Shown: positions 39,119 through 49,215, counted from the first letter of the stretch. The stretch is DNA of 64,000 bases from Alteromonas aestuariivivens (GCF_003367475.1 NZ_QRHA01000009.1:115677-179676), one strand, 5' to 3'. Notes: a model not told the origin generated them from the sequence alone. Translations and numbers: made by a program.

Positions 39119-39888
39119 TACCCTGCCTGGACGTGCGTGACGGTAAAGTGGTCAAGGGCGTCCAGTTCCGCAACCACGAAATTGTCGGTGACATTGTACC
39201 GCTGGCACAGCGCTACGCCGAAGCCGGCGCTGATGAACTGGTGTTCTACGACATCACTGCCAGCTCCGACCAGCGGGTGGTAGACAAAAGCTGGGTGAGC
39301 CGCATTGCCGAAGTGATCGACATCCCCTTTTGTGTCGCCGGCGGGATCCGTTCTGTCACTGACGCAGGGCGCATTCTGGAGATGGGTGCAGACAAAATTT
39401 CGATTAACTCCCCGGCTCTCACCAACCCAGACTTGATCAATCAGCTGCACGACGTTTATGGCCAGCAATGCGTGGTGATCGGTATCGACAGTTTTTACAA
39501 TGCCGATACCGGGCAGTACGAGGTGTACAAATTCACCGGCGATGAATCCCGCACGCAGCAAACCCAGTGGCAAACGCTGGACTGGGTGGCGGAAGTACAG
39601 TCACGGGGAGCCGGCGAAATTGTACTGAACTGCATGAATCAGGACGGCGTTCGCCAGGGGTACGATTTGGCCCAGCTAAAAGCGGTCCGGGACGTATGCC
39701 GAGTCCCGCTGATTGCGTCCGGCGGTGCCGGCACCATTGAGCATTTCATTGATGTGTTTCAACAGGCCGATGTGGACGGCGCTCTGGCCGCCTCAGTATT
39801 CCACAAAGGCATCATCGATATGCAGGAACTGAAATCAACCCTGACCCAAGCCGGTGTTGCCATGCGTAAACCCCTGGGTGAGCAGTAA
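39100..39888 (+). CDS. hisF: Imidazole glycerol phosphate synthase cyclase subunit
   Basis: 262-residue barrel related to His[59 protein letters not shown]. Makes IGP and AICAR with HisH. A short lineage-specific stretch lies in the loop near residue 130-150. Confidence 0.97.
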   Translation: MLAKRIIPCLDVRDGKVVKGVQFRNHEIVGDIVPLAQRYAEAGADELVFYDITASSDQRVVDKSWVSRIAEVIDIPFCVAGGIRSVTDAGRILEMGADKISINSPALTNPDLINQLHDVYGQQCVVIGIDSFYNADTGQYEVYKFTGDESRTQQTQWQTLDWVAEVQSRGAGEIVLNCMNQDGVRQGYDLAQLKAVRDVCRVPLIASGGAGTIEHFIDVFQQADVDGALAASVFHKGIIDMQELKSTLTQAGVAMRKPLGEQ

Positions 39889-39897
39889 GGAGTGACC

Positions 39898-40518
39898 ATG
39901 ATCATATCAGACAAGAACCTTGAGCAACTGGCCTGGGACAAAATGTCCGGCCTGTTGCCCGCCATAGTGCAGGATGCCACCAGCGGTAAAGTGCTGATGC
40001 AGGGGTTTATGAACCAAGACGCATTAGCCACTACCCTGTCCAGCGGCAAAGTAACCTTCTTCAGCCGCTCCAAAAACCGACTGTGGCAGAAAGGCGAAAC
40101 CTCGGGAAATACCCTCGATCTGGTGGAAATCAGCAGCGATTGTGACCAGGACTCCCTACTGGTACTGGCCCACCCGAACGGCCCAACCTGCCACACAGGA
40201 ACGGAAAGCTGTTGGTTTGACAGTGCGGCCTCCGACTTCACTTTTCTGGCCGATCTGGAGCGGGTACTGGCGGCACGCAAAAACGCCGACCCGGATTCCA
40301 GCTACACCGCAAAACTGTATCAGACCGGCATTAAACGCATCGCGCAGAAGGTCGGTGAAGAAGGCGTGGAAACCGCCCTGGCGGCTACGGTCAGAGACAC
40401 TGAAGAGTTGAAGAATGAAGCGGCAGACCTGCTCTACCACCTCACGGTGTTGTTACAGGCCAGCAATCTTTCCTTATCTGACGTCATTGCAGTATTGAAA
40501 GCACGCCACCAAGGCTAA
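39898..40518 (+). CDS. hisI: Bifunctional PRA-CH/PRA-PH (HisIE)
   Basis: 206 residues. N-terminal cyclohydrolase ([53 protein letters not shown] with zinc ligands) and C-terminal pyrophosphohydrolase ([26 protein letters not shown]). Start at ATG 39898 chosen because AGGAG lies 5 bases upstream; a GTG at 39892 would add two residues. Last gene of the operon, followed by a terminator. Confidence 0.96.
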   Translation: MIISDKNLEQLAWDKMSGLLPAIVQDATSGKVLMQGFMNQDALATTLSSGKVTFFSRSKNRLWQKGETSGNTLDLVEISSDCDQDSLLVLAHPNGPTCHTGTESCWFDSAASDFTFLADLERVLAARKNADPDSSYTAKLYQTGIKRIAQKVGEEGVETALAATVRDTEELKNEAADLLYHLTVLLQASNLSLSDVIAVLKARHQG

Positions 40519-40530
40519 ACGATACCCATG

Positions 40531-40573
40531 AACACTGGCGGCCGCCCCTGCCTCCAGTGTTGCTTTTCTCTTT
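40531..40573 (+). terminator. his operon terminator
   Basis: Stem AACACTGG/CCAGTGTT with a 15-base loop, followed by gcTTTTctcTTT, 12 bp past the hisI stop. Confidence 0.65.
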
Positions 40574-40680
40574 AACGCCTAATCAGACACATCCTGACAC
40601 ACTTCATCTGCAACTTTTTTGCCCCGTTTCAGTCTACTCAGCTATAAACCAATGCCCATATAACAAAAGGAAATTTATTC

Positions 40681-41322
40681 ATGACAACATGGCTGGCGAA
40701 TATGTGGCAGCAAAACAAATCGATTTTTATTTTTTTGCTACTGATGTTTGTGGTTCGAAGCAGTTTTGCCGACTGGTACAACGTACCCACTGGCTCCATG
40801 AATCCAACCATCGTTGAAGGAGACCGCATTTTTGTTAATAAAGCGGCCTACCGCATTGAGTTACCCTTTACCGATATTGCTCTGATTGAAACCGGCCAGC
40901 CCCACCGCGGCGACATTGTGGTATTCAACAGTCAGGCCGCCAACAATCGATTGGTCAAAAGAGTCATAGGGCTACCCGGAGACAGAGTGGCAATGGACAA
41001 CAACCATTTGCGAGTCAACGGTGAGCCACTGCAATACCGGTTAGGATCAGGCTTACAATCCTTAGAGTACTTGCCTGATCACCCCCACCCCATACAGATA
41101 ACGGGCAATGTCACGCACCTCAGCAGTTTCGGCGAAGTAACCGTACCACAGGGCCACCTGCTGGTTTTAGGTGATAACCGTAACAACAGCGCGGACTCCC
41201 GGGTATACGGGTTTGTTCCCATGTCGGAAGTGCAAGGGCAGGCCCTGAGCGTGATCCTCTCCCTCGACCCCGAAAACTTCTACCTGCCCCGCCCTTCACG
41301 CACCTTCTCACCTATGATTTAA
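40681..41322 (+). CDS. lepB: Signal peptidase I
   Basis: 213 residues, S26 family. One N-terminal membrane segment (about 14-29) against two in E. coli. Catalytic Ser39 (PTGSMNPT) and Lys93 (RLVKRVIGLPGD), followed by GDNRNNSADSR. Cleaves signal peptides at the outer face of the inner membrane. It is isolated between his and hsp20, away from lepA and rnc, so it may be a second copy of the gene; that is inference. Confidence 0.93.
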   Translation: MTTWLANMWQQNKSIFIFLLLMFVVRSSFADWYNVPTGSMNPTIVEGDRIFVNKAAYRIELPFTDIALIETGQPHRGDIVVFNSQAANNRLVKRVIGLPGDRVAMDNNHLRVNGEPLQYRLGSGLQSLEYLPDHPHPIQITGNVTHLSSFGEVTVPQGHLLVLGDNRNNSADSRVYGFVPMSEVQGQALSVILSLDPENFYLPRPSRTFSPMI

Positions 41323-41342
41323 AAATTTTTTTAAACCAAGGG

Positions 41343-41371
41343 TTGAAGTAAAAAATAACGCGCCTATATAT
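41343..41371 (+). promoter_or_regulatory. Candidate sigma-32 promoter of hsp20
   Basis: TTGAAG (41343) and CCTATATAT (41363) separated by 14 bp resemble the heat-shock consensus TTGAAA-N13/14-CCCCATNT. Position fits a ~85-nt leader before the hsp20 start. Confidence 0.5.
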
Positions 41372-41373
41372 GA

Positions 41374-41457
41374 GTTGTCGGTGCTCAATAGTGAGGCCGA
41401 CAACACAGCCGCCGAATATCGGGGCAAACTTTTACATATTGCTTTATTTATTGAGGA
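41374..41457 (+). promoter_or_regulatory. ROSE-like RNA thermometer leader
   Basis: The leader has a perfect 8-bp stem GTTGTCGG/CCGACAAC (41374-41381 and 41397-41404), then TTGCT (41439-41443) nine bases before the ribosome site GAGGA (41453-41457). A U(U/C)GCU motif facing the ribosome site is the mark of ROSE thermometers in small heat-shock gene leaders. Called by eye, not folded. Confidence 0.45.
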
Positions 41458-41464
41458 TATGACT

Positions 41465-41911
41465 ATGCGTACTATCGATCTGTCTCCACTTTACCGTTCA
41501 TTCATTGGTTCTGACCGCCTGGCTTCTTTAGTTGATGCTGCCACCCGGTCTGACAATCAAAGCACTTACCCTCCCTACAACATTGAATTGTTGGGCGACG
41601 ACAAATATCGGGTTTCCATGGCTATTGCCGGATTTGGCAAAAACGAAGTCAGCATTGAAGTGCAGGACAATACCCTGACCGTTAGCGGCCAGAAAGCCGA
41701 CGAGGAAAAGGGCAGCGAAGAGCGCCGCTACCTGCATAAAGGGATCTCCGAGCGCAACTTTGAGCGTAAGTTCCAGTTGGGCGACCACGTTAAAGTGACT
41801 GGTGCAGATATGGAAAACGGCCTGCTTCACATCGAACTGGAGCGACTCATCCCGGAAGCCAAGAAACCGCGTAAAATCGAAATTGGCGGTAAGTTGCTGG
41901 AAAGCAAATAA
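41465..41911 (+). CDS. Hsp20 small heat-shock protein (IbpA type)
   Basis: 148 residues. N-terminal MRTIDLSPLYRSFIGSDRL and alpha-crystallin core (PPYNIELLGDDKYRVSMAIAGF; ISERNFERKFQLGDHVKV; GLLHIEL) match IbpA/B. ATP-independent holdase for unfolded proteins. ATG 41465 has GAGGA 8 bases upstream; upstream in-frame codons lie in the leader. Followed by a terminator. Confidence 0.95.
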   Translation: MRTIDLSPLYRSFIGSDRLASLVDAATRSDNQSTYPPYNIELLGDDKYRVSMAIAGFGKNEVSIEVQDNTLTVSGQKADEEKGSEERRYLHKGISERNFERKFQLGDHVKVTGADMENGLLHIELERLIPEAKKPRKIEIGGKLLESK

Positions 41912-41942
41912 GTTATTAGCTTAATTAACTAAATTCATATCA

Positions 41943-41980
41943 AAAGTGCCGTTCTGCCAAGCAGAATGGCACTTTAATTA
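41943..41980 (+). terminator. hsp20 terminator
   Basis: AAAGTGCC...GGCACTTT stem with inner TTCTGC/GCAGAA pairing, followed by aatTATTTTTT. Confidence 0.75.
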
Positions 41981-42039
41981 TTTTTTCCTCGCGCCACTCT
42001 CTTCGATGGAAAACATGCTCGAATAAACCTAAAAAACCT

Positions 42040-42945
42040 TCAGTTCTGGAAACCCCAATAATAATGAACAACCACGGAGAATGTCATAGAAGTCAGTTTC
42101 TCAGCCATCAGTCGCACCTCAGCCTGATTCGAAAACTGGTAATTCAAAGCAAACTCATAGCCGAGTTTAAAACTATCATCTGACGTGTCACCTAAACCGA
42201 CATACTGCACAGCATTTACGTGAACGCTGGTTTTAGCATTTAGTCGTCCGATGGTTCCCAGTTTGGCAAATCCCTCCACTCCATCAACCTGCCCGGTGAA
42301 TGCCTTTCCGCCAGCCAAGCCGTACACAAGCCAGTTGTTTGAAAGCAAATAGGATTTCCCTAATGCTCCGCGAACAAAAAAGCTGTTACCCGGGTCAGGC
42401 TGAATCAGTCTGGACTCAAATCCAGCGCTAACTTCCCATGCGTCTGCAAATGATTTAGTTGGATTAGAACGGGGGGCATAGTAAGTAGCGATATCCACAA
42501 ACTCCAGTTTTTTAACTATCACCTCAGACGCATTGGCCCAAATTTCTGAATCCAGCATTTCCAACTTTGTAAAAGGTTTTTTGGTTTTATCGAAAGAGAG
42601 CTCATCAAAATACGTCATTCTGAACCCCACGCTCGCAAAGTATTCGTCGGCGTCCGCCAACCCCAAACTGATCTTGGAGGGAAGCTGACTAAGGTGCGGT
42701 GGAAGCAACTCTGCTTGGTTACGAAAGCTCAAAGATTGACCTGCGGGAAGGCGCATACGCATCGCCAGAGCATCTTTGCGGGCCAGCTGTGTGCTGGACG
42801 TTAACGCTTCAGAACTTTGGCAAAAGGTTCTGATGTTTATCGGTATCGGTTGCTTTCTGCTTGTAGCCTCATATTGGTACCAGAAACTCATGTTAAAGTA
42901 TGAAATCGTGGAACCTGATACCAAATGAACCTGGCCTAGCCCCAA
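42040..42945 (-). pseudogene. C-terminal remnant of DUF4105-type envelope protein
   Basis: 301-codon open frame whose content (PPHLSQLPSKISLGL, VGFRMTYFDELSF, LEFVDIATYYAPR, then beta-rich WEVSAGFESRL, GKSYLLSNNWLVYGLAGGKA) resembles the C-terminal half of large DUF4105/Lnb-like periplasmic or outer-membrane proteins of ~600 residues. The N-terminal catalytic-like half and signal peptide are missing, and the 130 bp upstream hold no continuation in any frame before the chemoreceptor gene. So I treat it as truncated. The assignment rests on pattern recall and could be wrong; an intact, novel outer membrane protein is less likely without a signal peptide. Confidence 0.45.
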
Positions 42946-43074
42946 TCTGGTTCTGCTGAAAAAACCATGGTTCGCGCCCCCGGAACAGGCGTTGTCAGGC
43001 TGCCAACGTCCTCACCGGGGCTATCAAGGGCTCAATCCGTGGCCACGGTATCTTACCCGATACCGAAGCTATTA

Positions 43075-45225
43075 TTACTGCCTGACACTGCTTACAGTAA
43101 AAATACCCACCAGCTGCTGCAGCTTGCTGGCAGTAGACTCCACCATTGCAGAACTTGACGCCAGCTCGGCAATGGAATTGGCCATATTGTGGCTGACCTG
43201 GGTCACGTTGCGCGCGGTTTCACCGTTGCGGGCACTGTTTTCTTCAATGGTGTGGATAATGTCAAACATCTGTTCAACAATGGTATGCATTTCCTGGTTT
43301 TCCGAGGATGCCGCTTCAGTCAGCTTGAGGCTCTGATCCACGTCTTTAACTCCCGACTCCATAAAACTGACTGCAATTTGGGTCTCTTCCTGAAGCCCCT
43401 TTATCATCTCATGAATATTGGTTGCAGCTTCAGCGGTGCGTCCCGCAAGGCCTCTTACCTCATCAGCCACAACCGAAAAACCACGCCCATGTTCACCGGC
43501 CCTGGCGGCCTCTATCGCCGCATTCAGTGCCAGCAGATTGGTCTGATTGGTAATTTCAGTAATCACACTGATGATGTTGCCAATTTCCCCCATTCTGGCG
43601 TCAATAGACTGAACTGACTGCGCCGTTCGGTCAACGATATCGCGTATGGCCTGGGTTCCTGAACGGGCATCCTGGTAATCCTGTTTGGCCTTTTTCACCA
43701 CTTGCGCCATGGTCGACTTCATGGTTTCCGCAGTTTGAGCAGCCTTGAGGATAACTTCTCGCTGGCGTTCAATCAGGCTCTGCATATGTTTCATCGACTC
43801 ATGTACCTCGAATGAACTGCTATGCGCCTCCTCGTTGCGGTTGAGCATGGCCTCGTTGGTTTCTTTAACGTTGTGCGAGGCGTGAATAACCTGTCCGACG
43901 ATACCATCCAGATTATCAATAAAGCTGTTGATCCAACGGCTCATATCACCGGTTTCATCGTGTTTGATGCGATCGGGGTCGAGACGCTGAGTCAGGTTTC
44001 CTTCCCCTTCGGCGATGGTTCGAATTACCTGGGTCATATCATTCAAACGCCGGGAAACCCTGTTGGTGCCCATTATCGAAAACAGGTAACTGCTTAGCAA
44101 CGCTCCCACACCCGTAATGCTGTTCACCACTAAATTACTTAAATCGGTAAAGCCCGTAAGGCTACCGTGGAGGGTAACAATACTGGTTACCATAATAAGA
44201 TACAGCTTCATCAAACTGAGGTTAATGGACCGTCGCCGGTACACCTCTTCGAGGTCACCTTCACACATCATGCCCCAGGTGTCCTTTGAGCCCGGCAAAC
44301 TGAAAGTTACGCCTTTACCAATCACGGGTATATGCCGGTAGTCCGAATAGGCAGGATAGGTTACAAAAAGGTTCTGGCCGTTCCTGATGGTTTCACGTAC
44401 CCCTGGGTGGAGTTCGCCGGTAGCCGGGTCGGTAAAACGAATTTCAAATTCCGTGTGATTGCGGATCCTCACCGTACCGAATTTGGTATGGACACCGGAT
44501 TTGAGGTTTTCACCATGGCTGAAAGTACTGTCTTCAAACCGAGAACGTGAAAGCGCGATGCCTTGCTGAATACTGGGATCAAACCTTGATTCAACCATAA
44601 ACAGGTAGTTGTCTCCCGACTCAGGGTATATGTGCCCAGCCTCTCGCTGAATCAGATCACCAAGCACATCATTAGGCACCCGGCCGGCAACAATGCACAC
44701 CAGCTTGTTGTCTTCGAACACCGGCTGGTAAAACATCAGGGTTACTTCATCATGAAATTTTGAGCTGGAAGGCCCAATTTCTAACGTCACCGGGTCCACA
44801 TAGGGGCCATGTAAAAATCTTTCCTTGCTGGCAATTTGAAGCGCTTTCGACTGGTTGTGAGTCTGCCCTTTTCTCTGGCTATGGGTGCTGCATACCACTC
44901 TGCTTTGAGTATCCAGCAGGAATACTTCAGAAAAATCGGGCACCGCCTGTAACTTTTGCTGCAGCAGATAAAGGTTTTGCTCCAACGCCTGAGTATTGAC
45001 CTGATTGGCAATGCCCTGCATGTGCTCCCAATGGTTATGGGTCCACATCTGTAACAATTTAACCCGGGTTGCTGCAATACCTTCGAATGTCTGTTCTACA
45101 ACCGGGTAGGTGCTTCGATTAACAAAACACGACCAACCCAATGCAATTTTGCCATTCTTGCCAAACCAAGGTAACCAGTGTCTTTCTTGTGCCGTTAATT
45201 GCATGAGTGGGCTTTTTAAATTCAT
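43075..45225 (-). CDS. Methyl-accepting chemotaxis protein, unusual topology
   Basis: 716 residues. The C-terminal signalling hairpin is clear ([21 protein letters not shown] then [13 protein letters not shown]), with HAMP-like region ~386-440. Two hydrophobic segments lie at about 337-353 and 363-385. The ~330-residue sensor part (Cache-like, with [15 protein letters not shown] and [20 protein letters not shown]) comes first, yet no membrane segment precedes it, so the sensor would be cytoplasmic unless the pair forms something else. It includes a His/Trp cluster ([10 protein letters not shown]). No CheR-tethering pentapeptide at the end. Possible sigma-54 and NtrC sites lie upstream. Confidence 0.9.
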   Translation of the reverse strand: MNLKSPLMQLTAQERHWLPWFGKNGKIALGWSCFVNRSTYPVVEQTFEGIAATRVKLLQMWTHNHWEHMQGIANQVNTQALEQNLYLLQQKLQAVPDFSEVFLLDTQSRVVCSTHSQRKGQTHNQSKALQIASKERFLHGPYVDPVTLEIGPSSSKFHDEVTLMFYQPVFEDNKLVCIVAGRVPNDVLGDLIQREAGHIYPESGDNYLFMVESRFDPSIQQGIALSRSRFEDSTFSHGENLKSGVHTKFGTVRIRNHTEFEIRFTDPATGELHPGVRETIRNGQNLFVTYPAYSDYRHIPVIGKGVTFSLPGSKDTWGMMCEGDLEEVYRRRSINLSLMKLYLIMVTSIVTLHGSLTGFTDLSNLVVNSITGVGALLSSYLFSIMGTNRVSRRLNDMTQVIRTIAEGEGNLTQRLDPDRIKHDETGDMSRWINSFIDNLDGIVGQVIHASHNVKETNEAMLNRNEEAHSSSFEVHESMKHMQSLIERQREVILKAAQTAETMKSTMAQVVKKAKQDYQDARSGTQAIRDIVDRTAQSVQSIDARMGEIGNIISVITEITNQTNLLALNAAIEAARAGEHGRGFSVVADEVRGLAGRTAEAATNIHEMIKGLQEETQIAVSFMESGVKDVDQSLKLTEAASSENQEMHTIVEQMFDIIHTIEENSARNGETARNVTQVSHNMANSIAELASSSAMVESTASKLQQLVGIFTVSSVRQ

Positions 45226-45308
45226 TGGAACTCTCTACTTCTACAACTATGTAATTCGCGGGCTGGTACAACGCGGCTTTTATTAAGAGGGAAAACGATT
45301 CCCCCCTT

Positions 45309-45324
45309 TGCAATAAATGTGCAA
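45309..45324 (-). promoter_or_regulatory. Candidate sigma-54 promoter of chemoreceptor gene
   Basis: Minus-strand TTGCACATTTATTGCA fits TGGCAC-N5-TTGCA with a single change in the -24 GG pair (TG). 84 bp before the chemoreceptor start. The changed base is normally well kept, which weakens the call. Confidence 0.35.
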
Positions 45325-45496
45325 TAAAAGCCCTTTTGAATCGTAAAAAGCACCTTTAGCCAGAAAACTGGCTAGAAATCAGCCCCATGGCAGGGCTGGT
45401 GAAGGTTTTAGCGGGCATGAAACAATCAAAATCAACCCAACTAAATCAAATTAAATCCAAAACAATCCCAATTAAATAAAATTCAGTCAAAATAAA

Positions 45497-45520
45497 GTAC
45501 TATATTGGTGCAATGCACCA
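45497..45520. promoter_or_regulatory. Candidate NtrC-type enhancer
   Basis: GTACTATATTGGTGC differs by one base from the NtrC site GCACTATATTGGTGC as I recall it from the E. coli glnA region, and it runs into a perfect TGGTGCA-a-TGCACCA inverted repeat. It lies ~175 bp upstream of the sigma-54-like site, with very AT-rich DNA between. Confidence 0.45.
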
Positions 45521-45638
45521 TAGAAGATCACGGTGAGCTGGATGTAGAGCGAAGGGATTATGCCCGGTTCGAGTCAGCTTCCTGCAATTGAAAGACTGTG
45601 CAACAAGAATGGTTAACACAGCCGCATGTTGGGCAGCT

Positions 45639-46844
45639 TCAGCGGGGTAGCAGAATATTAAGGCCGATGGCTGAAACGGCTGCCAGGGCAATACCCTGCA
45701 ACTGCATAATGCCTAAATCAAAATGCATACCGCCCAAACCAAATACCAAAGCGACGGCTACAATAGCCATATTTTTACCGTTGGAGAGGTCCACCTGCGC
45801 CACAACCAGCGTCTTCAGCCCGATAACCGCTATGGTGCCAAACAGCAAAACCATGATCCCCCCCATCACAGGAACGGGGATGGTGCCCAGAAATGCACCG
45901 GTTTTATCCAAAAAAGACAACCCGATGGCAAACAGGGCAGTCCAGGTCATAATGGCCGGATTGAAAGACTTGGTCAGAGCTACCGCTCCGGTAACCTCAG
46001 AATAGGTGGTATTAGGGGGGCCACCGAACAGGGCAGCTGTACTGGTAGCGAGACCGTCTCCAAGTAAAGTGCGTTTTAAACCCGGCTTTTCAAGGTAGTC
46101 TTTTCCTGCAACATTGGAGATTGCGGTGATGTCACCTATGTGTTCCACTGCGGGTGCAATGGCTACCGGTAACATAAACACTATGGCTTCCCAGTGAATG
46201 GTTGGCGCGGTAAATTTTGGCAGCGCGAACCAGGCAGCTTGGGACACGGCGCTGTAATCCACAATGCCGAAGAACAGTGAAATGACATAACCTGTCACCA
46301 GCCCCGCGAGAATCGGCAACAACTTCATCAGCCCCTTCCCCAACAGCGAAGTGACAAGGGTAACCGTTAAAGCACTTAGAGAAACCACAAGCGCTACTGT
46401 GCTATCGACCAGCTGGACGGCACCATCACCGGTTTTCCCCAGTGCCATGTTAACCCCAACAGGAGCCAGATTGAGGCCAATCACTATGATAACCGGAGCC
46501 ACCACAACCGGTGGTAACAACCTGTGAATCACATCATTGCCACGCCAGGCCACCAGCAAACTCAGCAGCACATACAATAAACCCGCTGCAGCCAGACCGG
46601 ACATGGTAGCGGCAATGCCCCAGGTCGCTACGCCATAACTTATCGGAGCGATGAATGCGAAAGAAGATGCGAGAAAAACCGGAACCTGACGACGGGTAAC
46701 CAACTGAAACACCAGTGTTCCAGCACCGGCAGTAAACAGAGCCACATTGGGGTCCAGCCCGGTAAGAATAGGCACTAACACCAGTGCACCGAAGGCTACA
46801 AACAACATTTGTAGCCCCAGCAAAGGCGTTTTCAGCGAGGGCAT
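45639..46844 (-). CDS. uraA: Uracil permease (NCS2 family)
   Basis: About 401 residues, 14-helix nucleobase/cation symporter. NCS2 motifs: FLASSFAFIAPI, AIAPAVEHIGDITAI, GGPPNTTYSEVTGAVALTKSFNP. Imports uracil or a related base for the phosphoribosyltransferase encoded just upstream. Start taken at ATG 46844 (MPSLKTPLLGLQ), one base after the upp stop; an upstream in-frame ATG at 46910 would lie inside upp. Confidence 0.94.
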   Translation of the reverse strand: MPSLKTPLLGLQMLFVAFGALVLVPILTGLDPNVALFTAGAGTLVFQLVTRRQVPVFLASSFAFIAPISYGVATWGIAATMSGLAAAGLLYVLLSLLVAWRGNDVIHRLLPPVVVAPVIIVIGLNLAPVGVNMALGKTGDGAVQLVDSTVALVVSLSALTVTLVTSLLGKGLMKLLPILAGLVTGYVISLFFGIVDYSAVSQAAWFALPKFTAPTIHWEAIVFMLPVAIAPAVEHIGDITAISNVAGKDYLEKPGLKRTLLGDGLATSTAALFGGPPNTTYSEVTGAVALTKSFNPAIMTWTALFAIGLSFLDKTGAFLGTIPVPVMGGIMVLLFGTIAVIGLKTLVVAQVDLSNGKNMAIVAVALVFGLGGMHFDLGIMQLQGIALAAVSAIGLNILLPR

Positions 46845-46845
46845 G

Positions 46846-47475
46846 TTATTTTGTTCCAAAAATTTTATCGCCTGCGTCGCCCAGCCCAGGAATGATATAG
46901 CCTTTATCATTCAAATGATCGTCAACAGACGCCACATATATGTCCACATCCGGATGTGCCTGGTGCAATTTTTCAATGCCCTCGGGTGAAGCAACCAAAA
47001 ACAACCCTTTAATGTCCTTGCACCCTTTTGCTTTAAGCAAATCTACCGTGGCTATCAAAGTGCCCCCCGTGGCCAGCATTGGGTCAACTATCAGGGCGCT
47101 GCGCTCATCAATATCACTGACAACTTTGTCGAAATATGGCACCGGTTCAAGAGTTTCTTCGTCCCGATAAAGCCCGACTACACTCACCTTGGCACTGGGT
47201 AACAGAGACATTACCCCTTCCAGCATACCCAGACCGGCCCGCAGAATAGGCACCAAGGTCATTTTCTTGCCTTTAATGTGCTTAACCTCAATGTCTCTGC
47301 CTTCCCACCCCGTTATCGTTTTGGTTTCGGTGGGAATTTGACGGGTCGCCTCGTACGTCAGCAATGTACCGATTTCCGAGCATAACTCACGAAAATTTTT
47401 AGTACTGATGCCCGCTTCCCGCATCAGCCCGAGTTTATGCTGCACCAAAGGGTGGGTTATCTCGTGCACGGCCAT
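46846..47475 (-). CDS. upp: Uracil phosphoribosyltransferase
   Basis: 209 residues. PRPP-binding [21 protein letters not shown] and uracil-site [11 protein letters not shown] at the C-terminus. Converts uracil and PRPP to UMP. Forms a salvage operon with uraA. Confidence 0.97.
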   Translation of the reverse strand: MAVHEITHPLVQHKLGLMREAGISTKNFRELCSEIGTLLTYEATRQIPTETKTITGWEGRDIEVKHIKGKKMTLVPILRAGLGMLEGVMSLLPSAKVSVVGLYRDEETLEPVPYFDKVVSDIDERSALIVDPMLATGGTLIATVDLLKAKGCKDIKGLFLVASPEGIEKLHQAHPDVDIYVASVDDHLNDKGYIIPGLGDAGDKIFGTK

Positions 47476-47581
47476 GATTATTACCTCAGTCGATTTTTAA
47501 CAGGATTATGCGGATCAGTAGTATAGCAACAGCGAGCCTTGGTGGGCTTTGGTTCAACGTATTTTGATTTACCCAAAACCC

Positions 47582-48718
47582 TTACCAGCCGTTGACTCTT
47601 GGCCAGACAGTGCTCACACAGTCATTATCGTCTGTCACATGATATTGCTCAAACTGTGCCCCTGTAGCACAGGCATGGACAGGCAGAATTCTTAGCGTGG
47701 TGCCATATTTAAAAAGCTCGGACGGAGGGCTGATACCGTCACGATGTGCAATGATGCCGTGCTCCTGGTTGGTTTGCGCAACATACCAGCCTTCAAGTAG
47801 CCTTCCCTTGGCATCACACACCAGCCCGTAACCGCAATCTAAAGCGTGAGAGCCTGTGCCCTGATCACGGGACAATGCCATCCAGCCGGCATCGATCAGC
47901 ACCCAGCCCTTGTCCACCTGGTGCCCGATAACCGAGGTCAGAACGCTCATGGCAATATCGTTATAGTTGCACACCCCCAGGCCAGCCATCACACAATCGA
48001 AGGTAGCATAAACCCCAGCCCGCAATTCAGTAATACCCGGGCGTTCAATATCGACAAGCGCTGTCGGTGTTGACCCCACCGATACTAGTTCACAGGGTAT
48101 TCCCTGTTCACCCAGCAGACGCGCAGCCTCTGCAGTCTGCCTTGCCTCCTGAACTGCCATTGCTGAACGGCTGCTGATATCAAAGCACCCATAGGAAGCA
48201 CCGGCATGCGCCATTACGCCATAAAACTGCAAGCCGGGCTGCAGGTCGATTTTTCGCGCGACTGCAATGAGTTCGGGATCCTGTGCCCTGATACCGGCAC
48301 GATGATCATCAACGTCGATCTCGATGGCAACACGCAAAGGACTGGAAAACTGCTGAGCAAAAGCGATGAGATGTTCAGCCCCGGCTTCACTATCAACAAT
48401 GACCGTTAATGCCACTCCGGCTCCAAGCAAATTGTTGATGGCGGGCAGTTTATTGGGTGTAACCCCAACCGCGTAAAGGATATCTCGATAACCGGCAGCG
48501 GCAAAGTAACGCGCTTCAGCCAGCGTTGATACAGTAATGGCACTCCCCGGTGGGGCATATAACTGAGCCGCCTGAACACTTTTCAAGGTTTTGACGTGTG
48601 GCCTTAGCTGTATTCCTCTTTGAGAACACAGTGTTTTAAGACGTTCAGCGTTGACGCGAAGTTTAGCTCTGTCAATCACGCAGGCCGGGGTCATAAGCGC
48701 GGTTAACGTCACAATCAC
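47582..48718 (-). CDS. D-threonine aldolase-like PLP enzyme (DSD1 family)
   Basis: 378 residues. N-terminal alanine-racemase-type barrel with the likely PLP lysine Lys43 (RPHVKTLKS), HAGASYG, SVGSTPT, and a C-terminal domain whose His and Cys (PVHACATGAQFEQY) are the metal ligands of D-threonine aldolase/D-serine dehydratase enzymes. Cleaves or dehydrates D-hydroxy amino acids; which one is not deducible. 4-bp overlap with the MAPEG gene upstream. Confidence 0.85.
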   Translation of the reverse strand: MIVTLTALMTPACVIDRAKLRVNAERLKTLCSQRGIQLRPHVKTLKSVQAAQLYAPPGSAITVSTLAEARYFAAAGYRDILYAVGVTPNKLPAINNLLGAGVALTVIVDSEAGAEHLIAFAQQFSSPLRVAIEIDVDDHRAGIRAQDPELIAVARKIDLQPGLQFYGVMAHAGASYGCFDISSRSAMAVQEARQTAEAARLLGEQGIPCELVSVGSTPTALVDIERPGITELRAGVYATFDCVMAGLGVCNYNDIAMSVLTSVIGHQVDKGWVLIDAGWMALSRDQGTGSHALDCGYGLVCDAKGRLLEGWYVAQTNQEHGIIAHRDGISPPSELFKYGTTLRILPVHACATGAQFEQYHVTDDNDCVSTVWPRVNGW

Positions 48719-49113
48719 ACCACCAGAAAATGTAAAACCAGCAAATTGGTCGAAGCCATTATAATGATAGAAAGAAAGGTCATCAGCATACCCACAAAAC
48801 GTTGCCAGCTGGTCCCTTCATGGTGGTGCAACCCATAGGCATGCAGCATACGCCCGAACAATAGCAAGCAGGCGCAGAGATGTTCTATAAAGTACAGTTC
48901 GCTGATACTTTCCAGACATCCCAATAATATCAGGCCAATCGGCACATATTCATTAAAGTTGGCGTGGGCGCGCAGCAGGCGACGCAATTCACCATGCCCC
49001 CCATCTCCCAGACTGACCCGTTCGCGGCGTCTTACCGCTATAACAGCAAGGGAAAGGTAGATGTAGCACAGCGCAAGCAGACTCGCGTAAAACGCGGTAA
49101 TTGGAAAACTCAT
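48715..49113 (-). CDS. MAPEG family membrane protein
   Basis: 132 residues, four helices. MAPEG pattern: RVSLGDGGHGELRRLLRAHANFNEYVPIGLILL, then LFGRMLHAYGLHH. Glutathione- or peroxide-related membrane enzymes in other organisms; role here unknown. Confidence 0.9.
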   Translation of the reverse strand: MSFPITAFYASLLALCYIYLSLAVIAVRRRERVSLGDGGHGELRRLLRAHANFNEYVPIGLILLGCLESISELYFIEHLCACLLLFGRMLHAYGLHHHEGTSWQRFVGMLMTFLSIIIMASTNLLVLHFLVV

Positions 49114-49215
49114 TTGTCTGTCTCCTTCCTTTTCCCTATCTCCTCAGCAGGTTAATTCTGACAAGCAAATGCGGGCTACGCAAAGATTTCTGCACAACAA
49201 GGCCATTACTGGCAC

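Noticed and set aside
40557..40817. 86-codon ORF overlapping the lepB start
   Set aside because: Starts in the his terminator and runs out of frame into lepB; no protein features.
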